From contig DAOQTX010000001.1 of the NCBI GenBank assembly GCA_035340715.1, positions 62,001-126,000 on the forward strand: DNA of 64,000 nucleotides, in the 5' to 3' direction. The notes beneath the pieces are model-generated. The model did not search any database. It had not been told where the DNA came from and saw only the letters and a list, made by a program, of their open reading frames with translations. The translations under genes and the position numbers were made by a program. This DNA is from DAOQTX01 sp035340715 (GTDB lineage Bacteria; Bacteroidota; Bacteroidia; AKYH767-A; OLB10). Positions 55,470 through 64,000 of the stretch are shown here, one piece after another (positions within the stretch are counted from its first letter, which is position 1; every line of letters begins with the position of its first letter).

Positions 55470-56972
55470 TTACAATTGTTTACGCAATCGAGCCACCGGA
55501 ATGCCCAATTGCTCTCTATATTTTGCAATGGTTCTTCGCGCAATGTTATAGCCTTTTTCATTTAATATTTTTGCCAACTTTTCATCGGGCAATGGCTTAC
55601 GCTTATTCTCATTCTCAACCGCTTCGGTCAGTATTTTTTTCACTTCACGTGTCGAAACTTCTTCACCACTGTCGGTACTCAACGACTCACTGAAAAAACT
55701 TTTTAGCAAAAAAGTTCCGTGTGGAGTTTGAACGTATTTACTATTGGCTACACGAGAAACTGTACTGATATCCAAACCAACGATCTCCGCAATATCTTTT
55801 AGAATCATTGGCTTAAGTTTGGTTTCGTCTCCATCAAGAAAATAATCGTATTGATAATTCATAATGGTATCCATGGTAGTGAGCAAAGTCAGCTGTCGTT
55901 GTTTTATAGCATCGATAAACCATTTTGCAGCATCGAGTTTTTGTTTGATAAACTGTACCGCCTCTTTGCTGCTTTTGTCTTTGCTTTTATCTTCACTATA
56001 CCCTCTAAGCATTTCTCTGTAATCCGGACTCACTCTTAGCTCAGGCGCATTTCTAGAATTCAATGTTAGATCCAACATACCATCTCTATTGACTATAATA
56101 AAATCTGGTATAATATGTTGGGTCGGGCGATTACTTTCACCAAATGCGTTTCCGGGTTTCGGATTTAATTTTAATATCTCCTGAACGGCATTCTTTAACT
56201 CCGCTTCAGATAAGTTCAATTTGGATGCAATCTTGTCGTAATGCTTACGACTAAACTCTTCCATATAATCAGAAACTATTGCAAGCGCATGCTTGGCAGC
56301 AGTATTTAATTCTTTTCTTCTATCCAATTGAAGTAAAAGACACTCCCTCAAATCGCGTGCTCCAACACCAGCCGGATCAAACGACTGAACCAGTTTAAGC
56401 AACTGTTCAACTTCAGCAAGTGTGCACGAAACATTTTGTGAAAAAGCCAGGTCGTTTACTATGGCATTCAAATCTCGCCTCAAATATCCATCATCATCTA
56501 AGCTTCCTAATATTTGATCGGCAATTAAAATTTGCCGGTCGTCTAGATTGCAAATGCCCAATTGAGAATGAAGGTGATCCATAAATGATGGATTGAATGT
56601 AACCGGCATTTCTACCGCTTGGTCGTCAGCGCTATAGTTTTTTGATTGCGTTTTGTAATAAGGCAAATCTTCATCCTGCAAATAATCTTCAATATCAATA
56701 TCATCATTGGCGCGCTCAGCATCAATGTCAACTTCATCGGGTTCGGTATCAAAATCATCTTCTGTTTCAGGGGAGTCTTTGTCGTCCTCCGATAGTTCGA
56801 GTTTCTCCTCGTCCTCTTCTTCCGCTCCTTCCTCTAATGCCGGGTTCTGCTCAATTTCTTCCTTAATTCTTTGCTCCAACATTGCGGTGGGTACCTGCAA
56901 TAGTTTCATAAGCTGAATCTGTTGTGGACTCAGCTTTTGAAGCATCTTTTGGGATAGGGTTTGTTTTAACAT
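55470..56972 (-). CDS. rpoN: RNA polymerase sigma-54 factor
   Basis: A 500-residue alternative sigma factor. The N-terminal activator-interacting region is glutamine-rich (LSQKMLQKLSPQQIQLMKLL), followed by a very acidic linker (about 50-110, many Asp/Glu). Core-binding sections follow, then the helix-turn-helix region KDIAEIVGLDISTVSRVANSKY. The RpoN box (ARRTIAKYREQLGIP, about 478-492), which reads the -24 element, is near the end. Sigma-54 needs an AAA+ enhancer-binding protein; none is in this window. An upstream TAnnTTTG box could drive it. Confidence 0.95.
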   Translation of the reverse strand: MLKQTLSQKMLQKLSPQQIQLMKLLQVPTAMLEQRIKEEIEQNPALEEGAEEEDEEKLELSEDDKDSPETEDDFDTEPDEVDIDAERANDDIDIEDYLQDEDLPYYKTQSKNYSADDQAVEMPVTFNPSFMDHLHSQLGICNLDDRQILIADQILGSLDDDGYLRRDLNAIVNDLAFSQNVSCTLAEVEQLLKLVQSFDPAGVGARDLRECLLLQLDRRKELNTAAKHALAIVSDYMEEFSRKHYDKIASKLNLSEAELKNAVQEILKLNPKPGNAFGESNRPTQHIIPDFIIVNRDGMLDLTLNSRNAPELRVSPDYREMLRGYSEDKSKDKSSKEAVQFIKQKLDAAKWFIDAIKQRQLTLLTTMDTIMNYQYDYFLDGDETKLKPMILKDIAEIVGLDISTVSRVANSKYVQTPHGTFLLKSFFSESLSTDSGEEVSTREVKKILTEAVENENKRKPLPDEKLAKILNEKGYNIARRTIAKYREQLGIPVARLRKQL

Positions 56973-56982
56973 TTAGCGAAAT

Positions 56983-56990
56983 CAAAAATA
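56983..56990 (-). promoter_or_regulatory. Candidate -7 promoter box for rpoN
   Basis: On the minus strand TATTTTTG fits TAnnTTTG, ten bases before the rpoN start. A TTTA, near the TTTG -33 consensus, lies 22 bases upstream of it. The leader would be very short. Confidence 0.38.
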
Positions 56991-57097
56991 CAACATTAGC
57001 ACGGATATGAATTAAACATAAGAAAAATGTTTTGTTAAATACGCTTGAAAATTATTAATTGAAATTTAGAATGTAAAGTAAATACGTTGCTAAATCT

Positions 57098-57105
57098 TAC
57101 CTTTG
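57098..57105 (+). promoter_or_regulatory. Candidate -7 promoter box for deoC
   Basis: TACCTTTG fits TAnnTTTG and lies 14 bases before the deoC ATG in the gap divergent from rpoN. No -33 TTTG is visible at normal spacing. Confidence 0.4.
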
Positions 57106-57119
57106 CATAAAGCATCATC

Positions 57120-58034
57120 ATGTCTCAGGTAAAAATTAAAAATGGCGTATATGTGGAGGTCCCTTCCGTTGACACCGTATCGATTGAAGAACGAGCAAGC
57201 CGGTTTACAAAGAGAAGTATAAAGAAAGAAAGCAAAGTTGAAGGTCTGAAATTGGTTTTAAGTATGATTGATTTAACCACACTAGAAGCCAAAGATACTC
57301 CTGAGAAAGTAAAACAACTTTGTCGTAAAGCATTACATCCGGCCGATGATTTGCCGGGTATTCCAAGAGTGGCAGCCGTATGTGTTTATGGAAATATGGT
57401 GAAAACCGCTCGTAAAGCACTCGAAGGATCTGAAGTAAAAGTAGCAGCTGTTGCCACTTCATTTCCCAGTGGAATGTCAAATTTAAAAGTGAAGTTGGAT
57501 GATACCCGACATGCAGTAAATGAAGGAGCAGATGAAATTGATATGGTCATTTCAAGAGGTGAATTTCTGAGAGGAGAATACGCATTCGTATATGATGAAA
57601 TTGCCAAAGTAAAAGAAGCTTGCGGAAAAGCTCACTTGAAAGTTATATTGGAGACCGGTGAATTATCTACATTAGATAATGTACGCTTGGCAAGTGAAAT
57701 AGCCATCGAAGCCGGAGCCGATTTTATTAAAACGTCAACCGGAAAAATTCAACCGGCTGCGACACTTCCAGTAACATTGGTTATGCTCGAAAGTATTAGA
57801 GATCACTTTTACAGAACCGGTATTCGTGTAGGGATGAAACCTGCCGGAGGAATCAGCACATCTAAACTTGCTTTACATTATTTGATAATGCTCAAAGAAA
57901 CTTTAGGTAATGATTGGATGAACAATTCTTTATTTCGGTTTGGAGCCAGTGCACTTACCAATGATGTTTTAATGCAGCTTAAGAAAGAAAGCACAGGACT
58001 CTATCAGAGCTTAGATTATTTTTCTAAGGATTAA
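57120..58034 (+). CDS. deoC: Deoxyribose-phosphate aldolase
   Basis: A 304-residue class I aldolase that cleaves 2-deoxyribose 5-phosphate to glyceraldehyde 3-phosphate and acetaldehyde in deoxynucleoside breakdown. Visible are MIDLTTLEAKDTPEKV, GADEIDMVISRGEFL, KVILETGEL, the Schiff-base region FIKTSTGKI with the catalytic lysine, and GMKPAGGISTSK with the second lysine. It is about 45 residues longer than the E. coli enzyme, mainly an N-terminal extension. It stands alone; divergent from rpoN. Confidence 0.93.
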   Translation: MSQVKIKNGVYVEVPSVDTVSIEERASRFTKRSIKKESKVEGLKLVLSMIDLTTLEAKDTPEKVKQLCRKALHPADDLPGIPRVAAVCVYGNMVKTARKALEGSEVKVAAVATSFPSGMSNLKVKLDDTRHAVNEGADEIDMVISRGEFLRGEYAFVYDEIAKVKEACGKAHLKVILETGELSTLDNVRLASEIAIEAGADFIKTSTGKIQPAATLPVTLVMLESIRDHFYRTGIRVGMKPAGGISTSKLALHYLIMLKETLGNDWMNNSLFRFGASALTNDVLMQLKKESTGLYQSLDYFSKD

Positions 58035-58138
58035 TTATCTCTTATCCTTCAAAATTCTTTATTACAATTTTCTGACAATAATATTTGCCTTTGCTAGATA
58101 CTTATGGCTGTTTCATCCGTTATAGGTAAAACAAGCAT

Positions 58139-58804
58139 ATGAACGAGAAGAAATTAATATCCGAAAAAATAGAAAAACACAGAGCGCTGTATTTTCAAAT
58201 CGGACTGTGCTTGAGTCTTGGAATGAGTTTACTTGCTTTTGAATGGCAAAGCCCAAAAGGTGATTTGGTTTGGGAAAAAAGTTTTGAGCAAAACGAATTT
58301 GTCGAGCTCCAAATGCCGATTATTAGAACTAAAGAACCAATCAAAGCGCCCGCTGTATCGAATAATATAAAGGCTGTAGAAAATACTTTTGAACCCAACC
58401 CCGATCCAAAGCCTAATCCTCAGCCTAAGAAAAGCGATAGCATTGCTATAACAACGATCGTTCTCAAACCCGAGGTGATTGATCCGGAACCTTTTATAAA
58501 GGTACCTGAAATAGCAGCTAGTTTTCCGGGTGGAGAATTGGCACTATTGAATTATTTAAACCAAAACATAAAATATCCGTCAGAAGCTAAACGAAATAAT
58601 ATTACAGGCCTGGTATATGTTTGCTTCGAAGTAAGTTCAAAAGGCAAAATAGAAAAGGCAGAAGTTGTCAGAGGTATAGGAGGCGGATGTGATGAAGTAG
58701 CATTGACCAGCGTAAATAATATGCCCGATTGGAATCCGGCTATGCAAGGAGGAAAAACGGTAAGAACTCAAATGTGTTTGCCGGTCAATTTTAGTCTTAA
58801 ATAG
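58139..58804 (+). CDS. TonB-family energy transducer (paralogue)
   Basis: A 221-residue protein built like the one at 18078-18746. It has a short cytoplasmic start, a transmembrane segment (FQIGLCLSLGMSLLAFEW, about 19-36), a linker with alternating prolines (PNPDPKPNPQPKKS) and a TonB C-terminal domain from FPGGELALLNYL to PVNFSLK. Both share the LLAFEW membrane end and the terminal SLK. Two extra cysteines (GGGCDE and MCLP) distinguish this copy's C-terminal domain. It would energise TonB-dependent receptors. A strong terminator follows. Confidence 0.87.
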   Translation: MNEKKLISEKIEKHRALYFQIGLCLSLGMSLLAFEWQSPKGDLVWEKSFEQNEFVELQMPIIRTKEPIKAPAVSNNIKAVENTFEPNPDPKPNPQPKKSDSIAITTIVLKPEVIDPEPFIKVPEIAASFPGGELALLNYLNQNIKYPSEAKRNNITGLVYVCFEVSSKGKIEKAEVVRGIGGGCDEVALTSVNNMPDWNPAMQGGKTVRTQMCLPVNFSLK

Positions 58805-58830
58805 TTTTCGTGGTTGTTTGTTTATATATC

Positions 58831-58874
58831 AGCCGGTGTATTATTAAGGGGTACACCGGCTCTTTTCTTTTTTA
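58831..58874 (+). terminator. Rho-independent terminator after the second tonB-like gene
   Basis: A ten-base perfect stem (AGCCGGTGTA and TACACCGGCT) with an 11-base loop is followed by a T-rich run. It reaches the stop codon of the convergent asnS gene. Confidence 0.9.
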
Positions 58875-60263
58875 AAACGAAGCGTTTTTAGGTGTACGTG
58901 GAAAAGGAATCACATCTCTGATATTGCTCATACCGGTTACAAAAAGCACCAAACGTTCGAAGCCTAAACCAAAACCTGCATGCGGTGCCGTACCAAATTT
59001 TCTGCTTTCTAAATACCACCACAATTCTTTCTCATCAATGTGCATTTCTTTCATACGCTTAAGCAATTTGTTGTAGTCTTCTTCTCGCTGTGAGCCACCT
59101 ATTATCTCGCCTATTCCCGGAAACAAAACATCCATTGCACGAACCGTTTTACCATCATCGTTTTGCTTCATATAAAAAGCTTTTATTGAAGCCGGATAGT
59201 CGGTTAGTATAACAGGCTTTTTAAAATGTTTCTCTACCAAATATCTTTCATGTTCACTTTGCAAATCCGTTCCCCAATCCACTTTAAACTCAAACTTTTG
59301 ATTGCTGTTTTGTAAGATGTTAATTGCCTCTGTATAGGTTAAGCGTTCAAAGGTTGATTGAACAATTGAATTCAATTTCTCTAAAAGCGATTTATCATAC
59401 ATGTTGTTTAGAAACTCCAAATCATCTTTGCAATGGCTAAGTGTATAATTCACCAAATACTTCAACATGTTTTCTGCAAGGTCCATGTTTTCGGTAATTT
59501 CGTAAAATGCCATTTCAGGTTCAATCATCCAGAACTCGGCCAGATGGCGAGCTGTGTTTGAATTTTCAGCTCTGAAAGTAGGGCCAAACGTATAAATTTT
59601 AGAAAGCGCCATTGCTCCTAATTCCCCCTCGAGCTGACCTGAAACAGTTAGGCTGGTTTCGCGTCCAAAAAAATCTTCTTCAAAGTTAATTGCTCCATCT
59701 TCATTGCGAGGAAGTTTATCCGCATCAAGTGTACTTACTTTAAACATAGCACCTGCACCTTCCGCATCAGAAGCTGTGATGATGGGAGTATGCAAATAAT
59801 AATATCCATTGTCGTTAAAATATTTATGGATGGCGTAAGCCAACGCATGTCTGATTCTAAACACGGCACCAAACGTATTGGTCCTAAATCTTAAATGGGC
59901 TATCTCTCTTAAAAACTCAAGGGTATGCCCTTTCTTTTGAAGCGGATATGTTTCCGGATCTGCCGTACCGTAAACATGAATATTTTTTGCATGAATTTCT
60001 AAACTCTGTCCTTTCCCTTGCGATTGCACCAAAGTACCAGATACCATAATACACGCTCCGGTATGACAATTTTTTAAAAGTGCCTCATCAAAGCCACTTG
60101 GGTCAACAACTACTTGAATATTATGAATCGTTGTTCCATCATTCAACTGCAAAAACTCAACGTGTTTACTTGCTCGGTGTGTTCTAACCCATCCTTTAAC
60201 AATTACCTCATTACCCACTCGATCGGTTGCGGCTAAAAGTTCTTTTATGATAGTATGTTCCAT
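58872..60263 (-). CDS. asnS: Asparaginyl-tRNA synthetase
   Basis: A 463-residue class II aminoacyl-tRNA synthetase charging tRNA-Asn. The N-terminal OB-fold has [21 protein letters not shown]. Motif 2 is [22 protein letters not shown] and motif 3 is [15 protein letters not shown] with the arginine. [11 protein letters not shown] ends the protein, normal for AsnRS. ATG at 60263 gives the standard length and start; an upstream in-frame ATG would add 21 residues. The gene converges on the tonB-like gene. Confidence 0.95.
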   Translation of the reverse strand: MEHTIIKELLAATDRVGNEVIVKGWVRTHRASKHVEFLQLNDGTTIHNIQVVVDPSGFDEALLKNCHTGACIMVSGTLVQSQGKGQSLEIHAKNIHVYGTADPETYPLQKKGHTLEFLREIAHLRFRTNTFGAVFRIRHALAYAIHKYFNDNGYYYLHTPIITASDAEGAGAMFKVSTLDADKLPRNEDGAINFEEDFFGRETSLTVSGQLEGELGAMALSKIYTFGPTFRAENSNTARHLAEFWMIEPEMAFYEITENMDLAENMLKYLVNYTLSHCKDDLEFLNNMYDKSLLEKLNSIVQSTFERLTYTEAINILQNSNQKFEFKVDWGTDLQSEHERYLVEKHFKKPVILTDYPASIKAFYMKQNDDGKTVRAMDVLFPGIGEIIGGSQREEDYNKLLKRMKEMHIDEKELWWYLESRKFGTAPHAGFGLGFERLVLFVTGMSNIRDVIPFPRTPKNASF

Positions 60264-60386
60264 AATAACCAGTTTCTTTTTTATCACGCGCAAAATTCTA
60301 CTATTTATTGGTTTATTCAAAGTCAATGAACATCAAAAATTGGTGATCTATATAACTTATGTACTTTTACGAGTTGAAGCGTGAAA

Positions 60387-60770
60387 ATGAAAGAACATCA
60401 CTCCGGAATAGGCATTACCAACAATGGCGTTTTCGATTTATTGGAATTTGAACAAAAATCTATTCGAACTACCATCGAGTTGAACGATCGCTTTAGTGAT
60501 ACTCAAATAGAGCAGCTTAAGGATTTTACCAACCTAAAAATTACTTACTCCATGCGACAGCAACTTATTTTGCCGCATGAAAAAGGGAATGCAGTAGCTG
60601 AAAAGCAAGCCAAAATGCCGATTGAAATAAAACATGCTCCTTTGTTTGGAACTGCTTCAGTGAAGTTGATTGCTATAGAAAATCGCTGTATAGTAGTGGA
60701 AAATTTTAAAGTTCTGCACGGCATTCCAATCATTCATATTGAACCTTTTATGATGGAGTCGCACGATTAA
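60387..60770 (+). CDS. Short TrmO/TsaA-like protein
   Basis: A 127-residue protein with no signal peptide. Two parts resemble the TsaA-like fold of TrmO, the tRNA N6-threonylcarbamoyladenosine methyltransferase: IELNDRFSDTQIEQLKDFTNLKI matches the early GLEEFSHL segment, and ASVKLIAIENRCIVVENF followed by LHGIPIIHIEPFM matches the LDGTPVLDIKPY core. The usual catalytic and SAM-binding RPNPIG stretch is replaced by HAPLFG, and the middle is shorter. Either it is a diverged enzyme or a non-catalytic binding protein. GTG at 60381 is an alternative start. Family placement is my own reading of motifs. Confidence 0.6.
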   Translation: MKEHHSGIGITNNGVFDLLEFEQKSIRTTIELNDRFSDTQIEQLKDFTNLKITYSMRQQLILPHEKGNAVAEKQAKMPIEIKHAPLFGTASVKLIAIENRCIVVENFKVLHGIPIIHIEPFMMESHD

Positions 60771-60850
60771 GTTCGTTTGCTCACAAAACAAATCCAAAAA
60801 ACTTCTGTTTAGTCTATAGCCGATCTAAAAGACTCACACATTATAATTGC

Positions 60851-60858
60851 TACATTTG
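60851..60858 (+). promoter_or_regulatory. Candidate -7 promoter box for dxs
   Basis: TACATTTG fits TAnnTTTG and lies 21 bases before the dxs ATG, in a 109-base gap. A -33 TTTG is not found at normal distance. Confidence 0.4.
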
Positions 60859-60879
60859 TGGGCAGAGAAATACATATAA

Positions 60880-62799
60880 ATGTCTAAAGCCGATTCATAC
60901 CCCTTACTGAGTAAAATTGATACCCCGAAAGACTTGAGAAGTCTATCGGCCGATCAGATGAAAGCGGTATGCGATGAGTTGCGCAATTTTATCATTGACA
61001 TTGTTTCAGTAAATGGCGGTCATTTTGGAGCTAGTTTAGGGGTGGTTGAACTCACCGTAGCCTTGCATTATGTATTCAATACACCTGATGATCAATTGGT
61101 ATGGGATGTTGGTCATCAAGCTTATGGGCACAAAATAATTACCGGCCGAAGAGACGTTTTTCATACCAACAGAATTTATCAAGGCATTAGCGGATTTCCC
61201 AAAAGAAGCGAAAGCGAATTTGACGCCTTTGGTGTAGGCCATTCGAGCACTTCAATTTCTGCTGCTTTGGGTATGTCTGTCGCTTCAAAAATTAGTCAAG
61301 AAAAAGACAAACAACATATAGCGGTTATAGGAGATGGCGCCATGACTGCAGGTTTGGCTTTTGAAGCTTTGAATCATGCAGGAGTTGAAAACTCTAATTT
61401 ACTCGTAGTACTCAACGATAATTGCATGAGCATTGATCCTAATGTTGGTGCATTAAAAGAATACTTAACCGATATCACCACTTCTTACACCTATAATAAA
61501 GTAAAAGATGAAGTGTGGAAATTGTTGGGAATGATTTCAAAGTTTGGTCCCAATGCTCAGTTGATTGCTCAGAAGATTGAGAACGGAATGAAATCCATTA
61601 TTCTGAAGCAGAGCAATCTATTTGAATCGCTTAAGTTCAGATATTTCGGACCTATAGATGGCCACGATGTTGATCATTTGATAAAAGTATTGAATGATTT
61701 AAAAGAAATACCCGGTCCTAAAATATTGCATTGCGTTACAGTAAAAGGTAAAGGCTATGCATTGGCGGAAAAAGATCAAACTAAATGGCATGCCCCTGGT
61801 TTGTTTGATAAAATTACAGGTGAAATTTTCAAACCAAAAGACAGTGCTCCAAAGCCTCCAAAATATCAAGATGTATTTGGACATACCCTTGTTGAATTGG
61901 CCAAACGCAATACAAAAATTGTTGGGATTACTCCTGCCATGCCCAGTGGATGTTCTTTAAATATCATGATGAAAGAAATACCGGATAGAGCTTTTGATGT
62001 TGGCATTGCCGAACAACATGCGGTTACCTTTTCAGCCGGAATGGCAACTCAGGGCTATATTCCTTTTTGTAACATATACTCTTCGTTTATGCAAAGGGGA
62101 TACGATCAGGTGGTTCACGATGTAGCATTGCAAAACTTGAATGTCGTGTTTTGTCTCGACCGTGGCGGCATTGCCGGTGCTGATGGTCCTACACATCATG
62201 GCGCATTCGATATTGCCTATATGCGCTGCATACCTAATATGATCGTTAGCGCTCCTATGAACGAAGAAGAGCTTCGCAATCTTATGTACACCGCTCAACA
62301 TGAAAACATGGGGCCCTTTTGCATTCGCTATCCTCGTGGAAATGGAGTGATGATTGAATGGAAAACCCCACTACGATTTATTGAACCCGGAAAAGGAAGA
62401 AAACTAAGAGGAGGAGAACATATTGCAATATTAAGTTTTGGACATCCGGGTAATTTTGCCAGCGAAGCCTGTGATATTTTAGCTACGGAAAATATTTATC
62501 CTGCACATTTTGATATGCGATTTGCCAAGCCACTCGATCATACTTTATTACACGAAGTTTTTGCTGAGTTTAGTAAAATAATTACCATTGAAGACGGAAG
62601 TTTAATGGGTGGATTCGGTAGTGCTATTGCTGAGTTTATGGCCGATCACCATTATTCTGCTCAAATGATTCGATTAGGAATTCCCGATCGTTTTATCGAA
62701 CATGGTGAACAAAAAGAATTGTATCAGGAATGTGGGTTTGATACTCAGAGTGTTTGTAAAGCCATACGCGATATGGTGAACGAAAAAGTAAAAGCCTAA
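60880..62799 (+). CDS. dxs: 1-deoxy-D-xylulose-5-phosphate synthase
   Basis: A 639-residue thiamine diphosphate enzyme, first step of the non-mevalonate isoprenoid pathway (pyruvate plus glyceraldehyde 3-phosphate). The N-terminal domain has VWDVGHQAYGHKI with a catalytic histidine, GFPKRSESEFD and the ThDP site GDGAMTAGLAFEALNHAG (about 148-165) with NDNCMSI. The transketolase pyrimidine domain shows DVGIAEQHAVTFSAGMA and RGGIAGADGPTHHG. Length is normal. It precedes the thioesterase gene by 33 bases. Confidence 0.96.
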   Translation: MSKADSYPLLSKIDTPKDLRSLSADQMKAVCDELRNFIIDIVSVNGGHFGASLGVVELTVALHYVFNTPDDQLVWDVGHQAYGHKIITGRRDVFHTNRIYQGISGFPKRSESEFDAFGVGHSSTSISAALGMSVASKISQEKDKQHIAVIGDGAMTAGLAFEALNHAGVENSNLLVVLNDNCMSIDPNVGALKEYLTDITTSYTYNKVKDEVWKLLGMISKFGPNAQLIAQKIENGMKSIILKQSNLFESLKFRYFGPIDGHDVDHLIKVLNDLKEIPGPKILHCVTVKGKGYALAEKDQTKWHAPGLFDKITGEIFKPKDSAPKPPKYQDVFGHTLVELAKRNTKIVGITPAMPSGCSLNIMMKEIPDRAFDVGIAEQHAVTFSAGMATQGYIPFCNIYSSFMQRGYDQVVHDVALQNLNVVFCLDRGGIAGADGPTHHGAFDIAYMRCIPNMIVSAPMNEEELRNLMYTAQHENMGPFCIRYPRGNGVMIEWKTPLRFIEPGKGRKLRGGEHIAILSFGHPGNFASEACDILATENIYPAHFDMRFAKPLDHTLLHEVFAEFSKIITIEDGSLMGGFGSAIAEFMADHHYSAQMIRLGIPDRFIEHGEQKELYQECGFDTQSVCKAIRDMVNEKVKA

Positions 62800-62832
62800 T
62801 AGAATTAATCTGTCCTATCTCTAAATAATATC

Positions 62833-63348
62833 ATGAAACCAAAAACCGCGAAAGAATCTATATCCATTAATACTGAAATTGTTTTACCGAACGATACCAA
62901 TGTATTAGGAAATTTAATGGGAGGCCGATTATTGCATTGGATGGATATATCCGCAGCGGTTGCCGCTCACAGGCATTGTCATAGAGTGGTGGTTACGGCA
63001 TCGGTAAATAATGTATCGTTTAATCAGCCAATCAAATTAGGTCAGATTGTTACTATGCAATCGAAAGTTTCGCGTGCATTCACTTCGAGTATGGAAGTGA
63101 TTATTGATGTTTGGGTGGAAGACAATATTAGTGGCAATAGAATTAAATGCAATCAAGCAATTTATACATTCGTTGCAGTTGATCAATTGGGCGCACCTAT
63201 TTCAGTGCCTGAATTAATCCCGGAATCCGATGAAGAAAAAGAACGCTATGCCGGAGCGCTCAGAAGAAAACAATTGAGTTTAATTCTTGCCGGAAAAATG
63301 AAACCGGATGACGCTACTGAACTTAAAGCTCTTTTTGTGAAGCAGTAG
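62833..63348 (+). CDS. Acyl-CoA thioesterase (hotdog fold, YciA-like)
   Basis: A 171-residue hotdog-fold thioesterase. NLMGGRLLHWMDISAAVAAHRH holds the conserved aspartate of the active site, VVTASVNNVSFNQPIKLGQIV the second strand motif, and VWVEDNISG the following region. The family hydrolyses acyl-CoA esters in the cytoplasm. The C-terminal 30 residues are charged. It is probably co-transcribed with dxs and its last 26 bases overlap the convergent GT9 gene. Confidence 0.85.
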   Translation: MKPKTAKESISINTEIVLPNDTNVLGNLMGGRLLHWMDISAAVAAHRHCHRVVVTASVNNVSFNQPIKLGQIVTMQSKVSRAFTSSMEVIIDVWVEDNISGNRIKCNQAIYTFVAVDQLGAPISVPELIPESDEEKERYAGALRRKQLSLILAGKMKPDDATELKALFVKQ

Positions 63349-64000
63349 AAAAGGTATTCAACTTTTCAGCGATCTCCATACTATTTTGTAGCTGCATACA
63401 ATTGAAGTGTCCCTTAGGGCATTGACTGTGCCCAATTTTTGAGCAAGGCCGACACGACAATTTAACTTCACTAATAAATGAATTTTTATTTTCATCTAGT
63501 AAATAAGGATACATACCAAATTCAGGAATGGTATTCCCCCATACAGACACGATTGGTTTATTAAATGCTGCAGCTATGTGCATCATTCCGGTATCGTTTG
63601 TTAATACCGCTTTGGCTTTACTGATCAGCACAGCCGATTCGCTTATACTGGTTCGACCACAAGCGTTAAAAACTTGCGTTTCTGATTTCTCTACAATGCT
63701 TTCTGCTAATGCACGATCTTCCTTACCTCCAATCAATACAACAGGATGCTTCGATTGATTGGCTACTTCAATGAATTTTGATACCGGAAAGCGTTTCGTT
63801 TCATGCATGGCTCCACAAACAAAAACTACATATCCCGATAAGAAGTATGAAGGTAAAGTTTGAACTACCATAAAATCCTTTTCTGAAGGAAAATAATCCA
63901 ACCCTTTATGGTCATTCTTTACATTCAACGATTGGCACGCTTCAAAATAACGATCTACGATATGAACTTTTGGAAGAACATCTATTTTTAAATTTACCCT
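63323..64000 (-). CDS. Glycosyltransferase family 9 (heptosyltransferase-like), cut by window edge
   Basis: The frame is open through the right edge, so 225 C-terminal residues are seen and the N-terminus is missing; the TTG at 63928 is internal, since the upstream residues (LPKVHIVDRYFEACQSL) fit the family. Landmarks are VVFVCGAMHETKRFP, VVLIGGKEDRALAESI, TNDTGMMHIAAAFNKPIVSVWGNT with the nucleotide-sugar site, and four cysteines in SCRPCSKIGHSQCPKGHFNCM. GT9 enzymes add heptose or related sugars to lipopolysaccharide core. Confidence 0.9.
   Translation of the reverse strand, partial: RVNLKIDVLPKVHIVDRYFEACQSLNVKNDHKGLDYFPSEKDFMVVQTLPSYFLSGYVVFVCGAMHETKRFPVSKFIEVANQSKHPVVLIGGKEDRALAESIVEKSETQVFNACGRTSISESAVLISKAKAVLTNDTGMMHIAAAFNKPIVSVWGNTIPEFGMYPYLLDENKNSFISEVKLSCRPCSKIGHSQCPKGHFNCMQLQNSMEIAEKLNTFSTASQKEL

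Noticed and set aside
56707..56916. Serine-rich reading frame opposite rpoN
   Set aside because: It is the antisense image of the Asp/Glu-rich linker of rpoN (GAx codons give TCx), with no start context or homology.
63926..63928. TTG as the start of the GT9 gene
   Set aside because: The upstream codons to the window edge are open and encode family-like sequence, so the start is outside the window.
1..64000. CRISPR array, insertion sequence, integrase or toxin-antitoxin pair
   Set aside because: No repeated spacer-like units, transposase motifs, terminal repeats or recombinase motifs were seen.

Overview
This 64 kb window comes from the chromosome of a Bacteroidota member, AT-rich and gene-dense. 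The evidence is a full-length SprA/Sov, the giant outer-membrane translocon of type IX secretion (T9SS), several secreted proteins ending in T9SS type A sorting domains, Bacteroidota-type families (DUF6029, Omp28, SusC-style TonB proteins), a malic enzyme-phosphotransacetylase fusion, and repeated TAnnTTTG -7 promoter boxes. The order cannot be fixed from sequence alone. No gap between genes exceeds 300 bases. I saw no insertion sequence, prophage, CRISPR array or rRNA.

1-16018 (+): one end of a surface-polysaccharide locus. It holds the tail of a Wzc-like tyrosine kinase, a PglK-like ABC flippase candidate, a UDP-GlcNAc 2-epimerase, a FemAB-like acyltransferase, a NodB-like deacetylase, five glycosyltransferases, a sugar epimerase, a Wzy/WaaL-type membrane protein, an asparagine synthetase and a WcaF-like acetyltransferase. 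Most genes overlap or nearly touch, as in one long operon. Together they would make, decorate, flip, polymerise and export a glycan.

16004-29793: a CPBP protease (-) and a tRNA-dihydrouridine synthase (+), then a leftward run maeB, ruvA, sprA, gcvH, vanZ-like, tonB-like. The secretion translocon is embedded among housekeeping genes.

29861-37332: cell-envelope genes. A T9SS cargo protein (-) faces a rightward series: Omp28-type T9SS protein, TlpA-like thioredoxin, DUF6029 beta-barrel, Omp28-type lipoprotein, small beta-barrel, ubiX and a 59-residue gene. Four consecutive products carry close cysteine pairs, which suggests a thiol-redox function at the cell surface.

37329-42226: queG, ruvB and a WD40 protein (-), rhomboid protease and methylmalonyl-CoA epimerase (+), a HAD phosphatase (-) and one tRNA with a CAU anticodon.

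42329-54764: two histidine kinase/LuxR-type response regulator pairs (-) bracket a set of secreted proteins, including a fibre-like protein, an M4 metalloprotease with T9SS signal, a small lipoprotein, a T9SS protein and a cysteine-containing secreted protein. Perfect palindromes lie in the control regions.

54819-64000: mainly housekeeping: PAP2-like membrane protein, rpoN, deoC, a second tonB-like gene, asnS, a short TrmO/TsaA-like protein, dxs, an acyl-CoA thioesterase, and a GT9 glycosyltransferase cut by the right edge.
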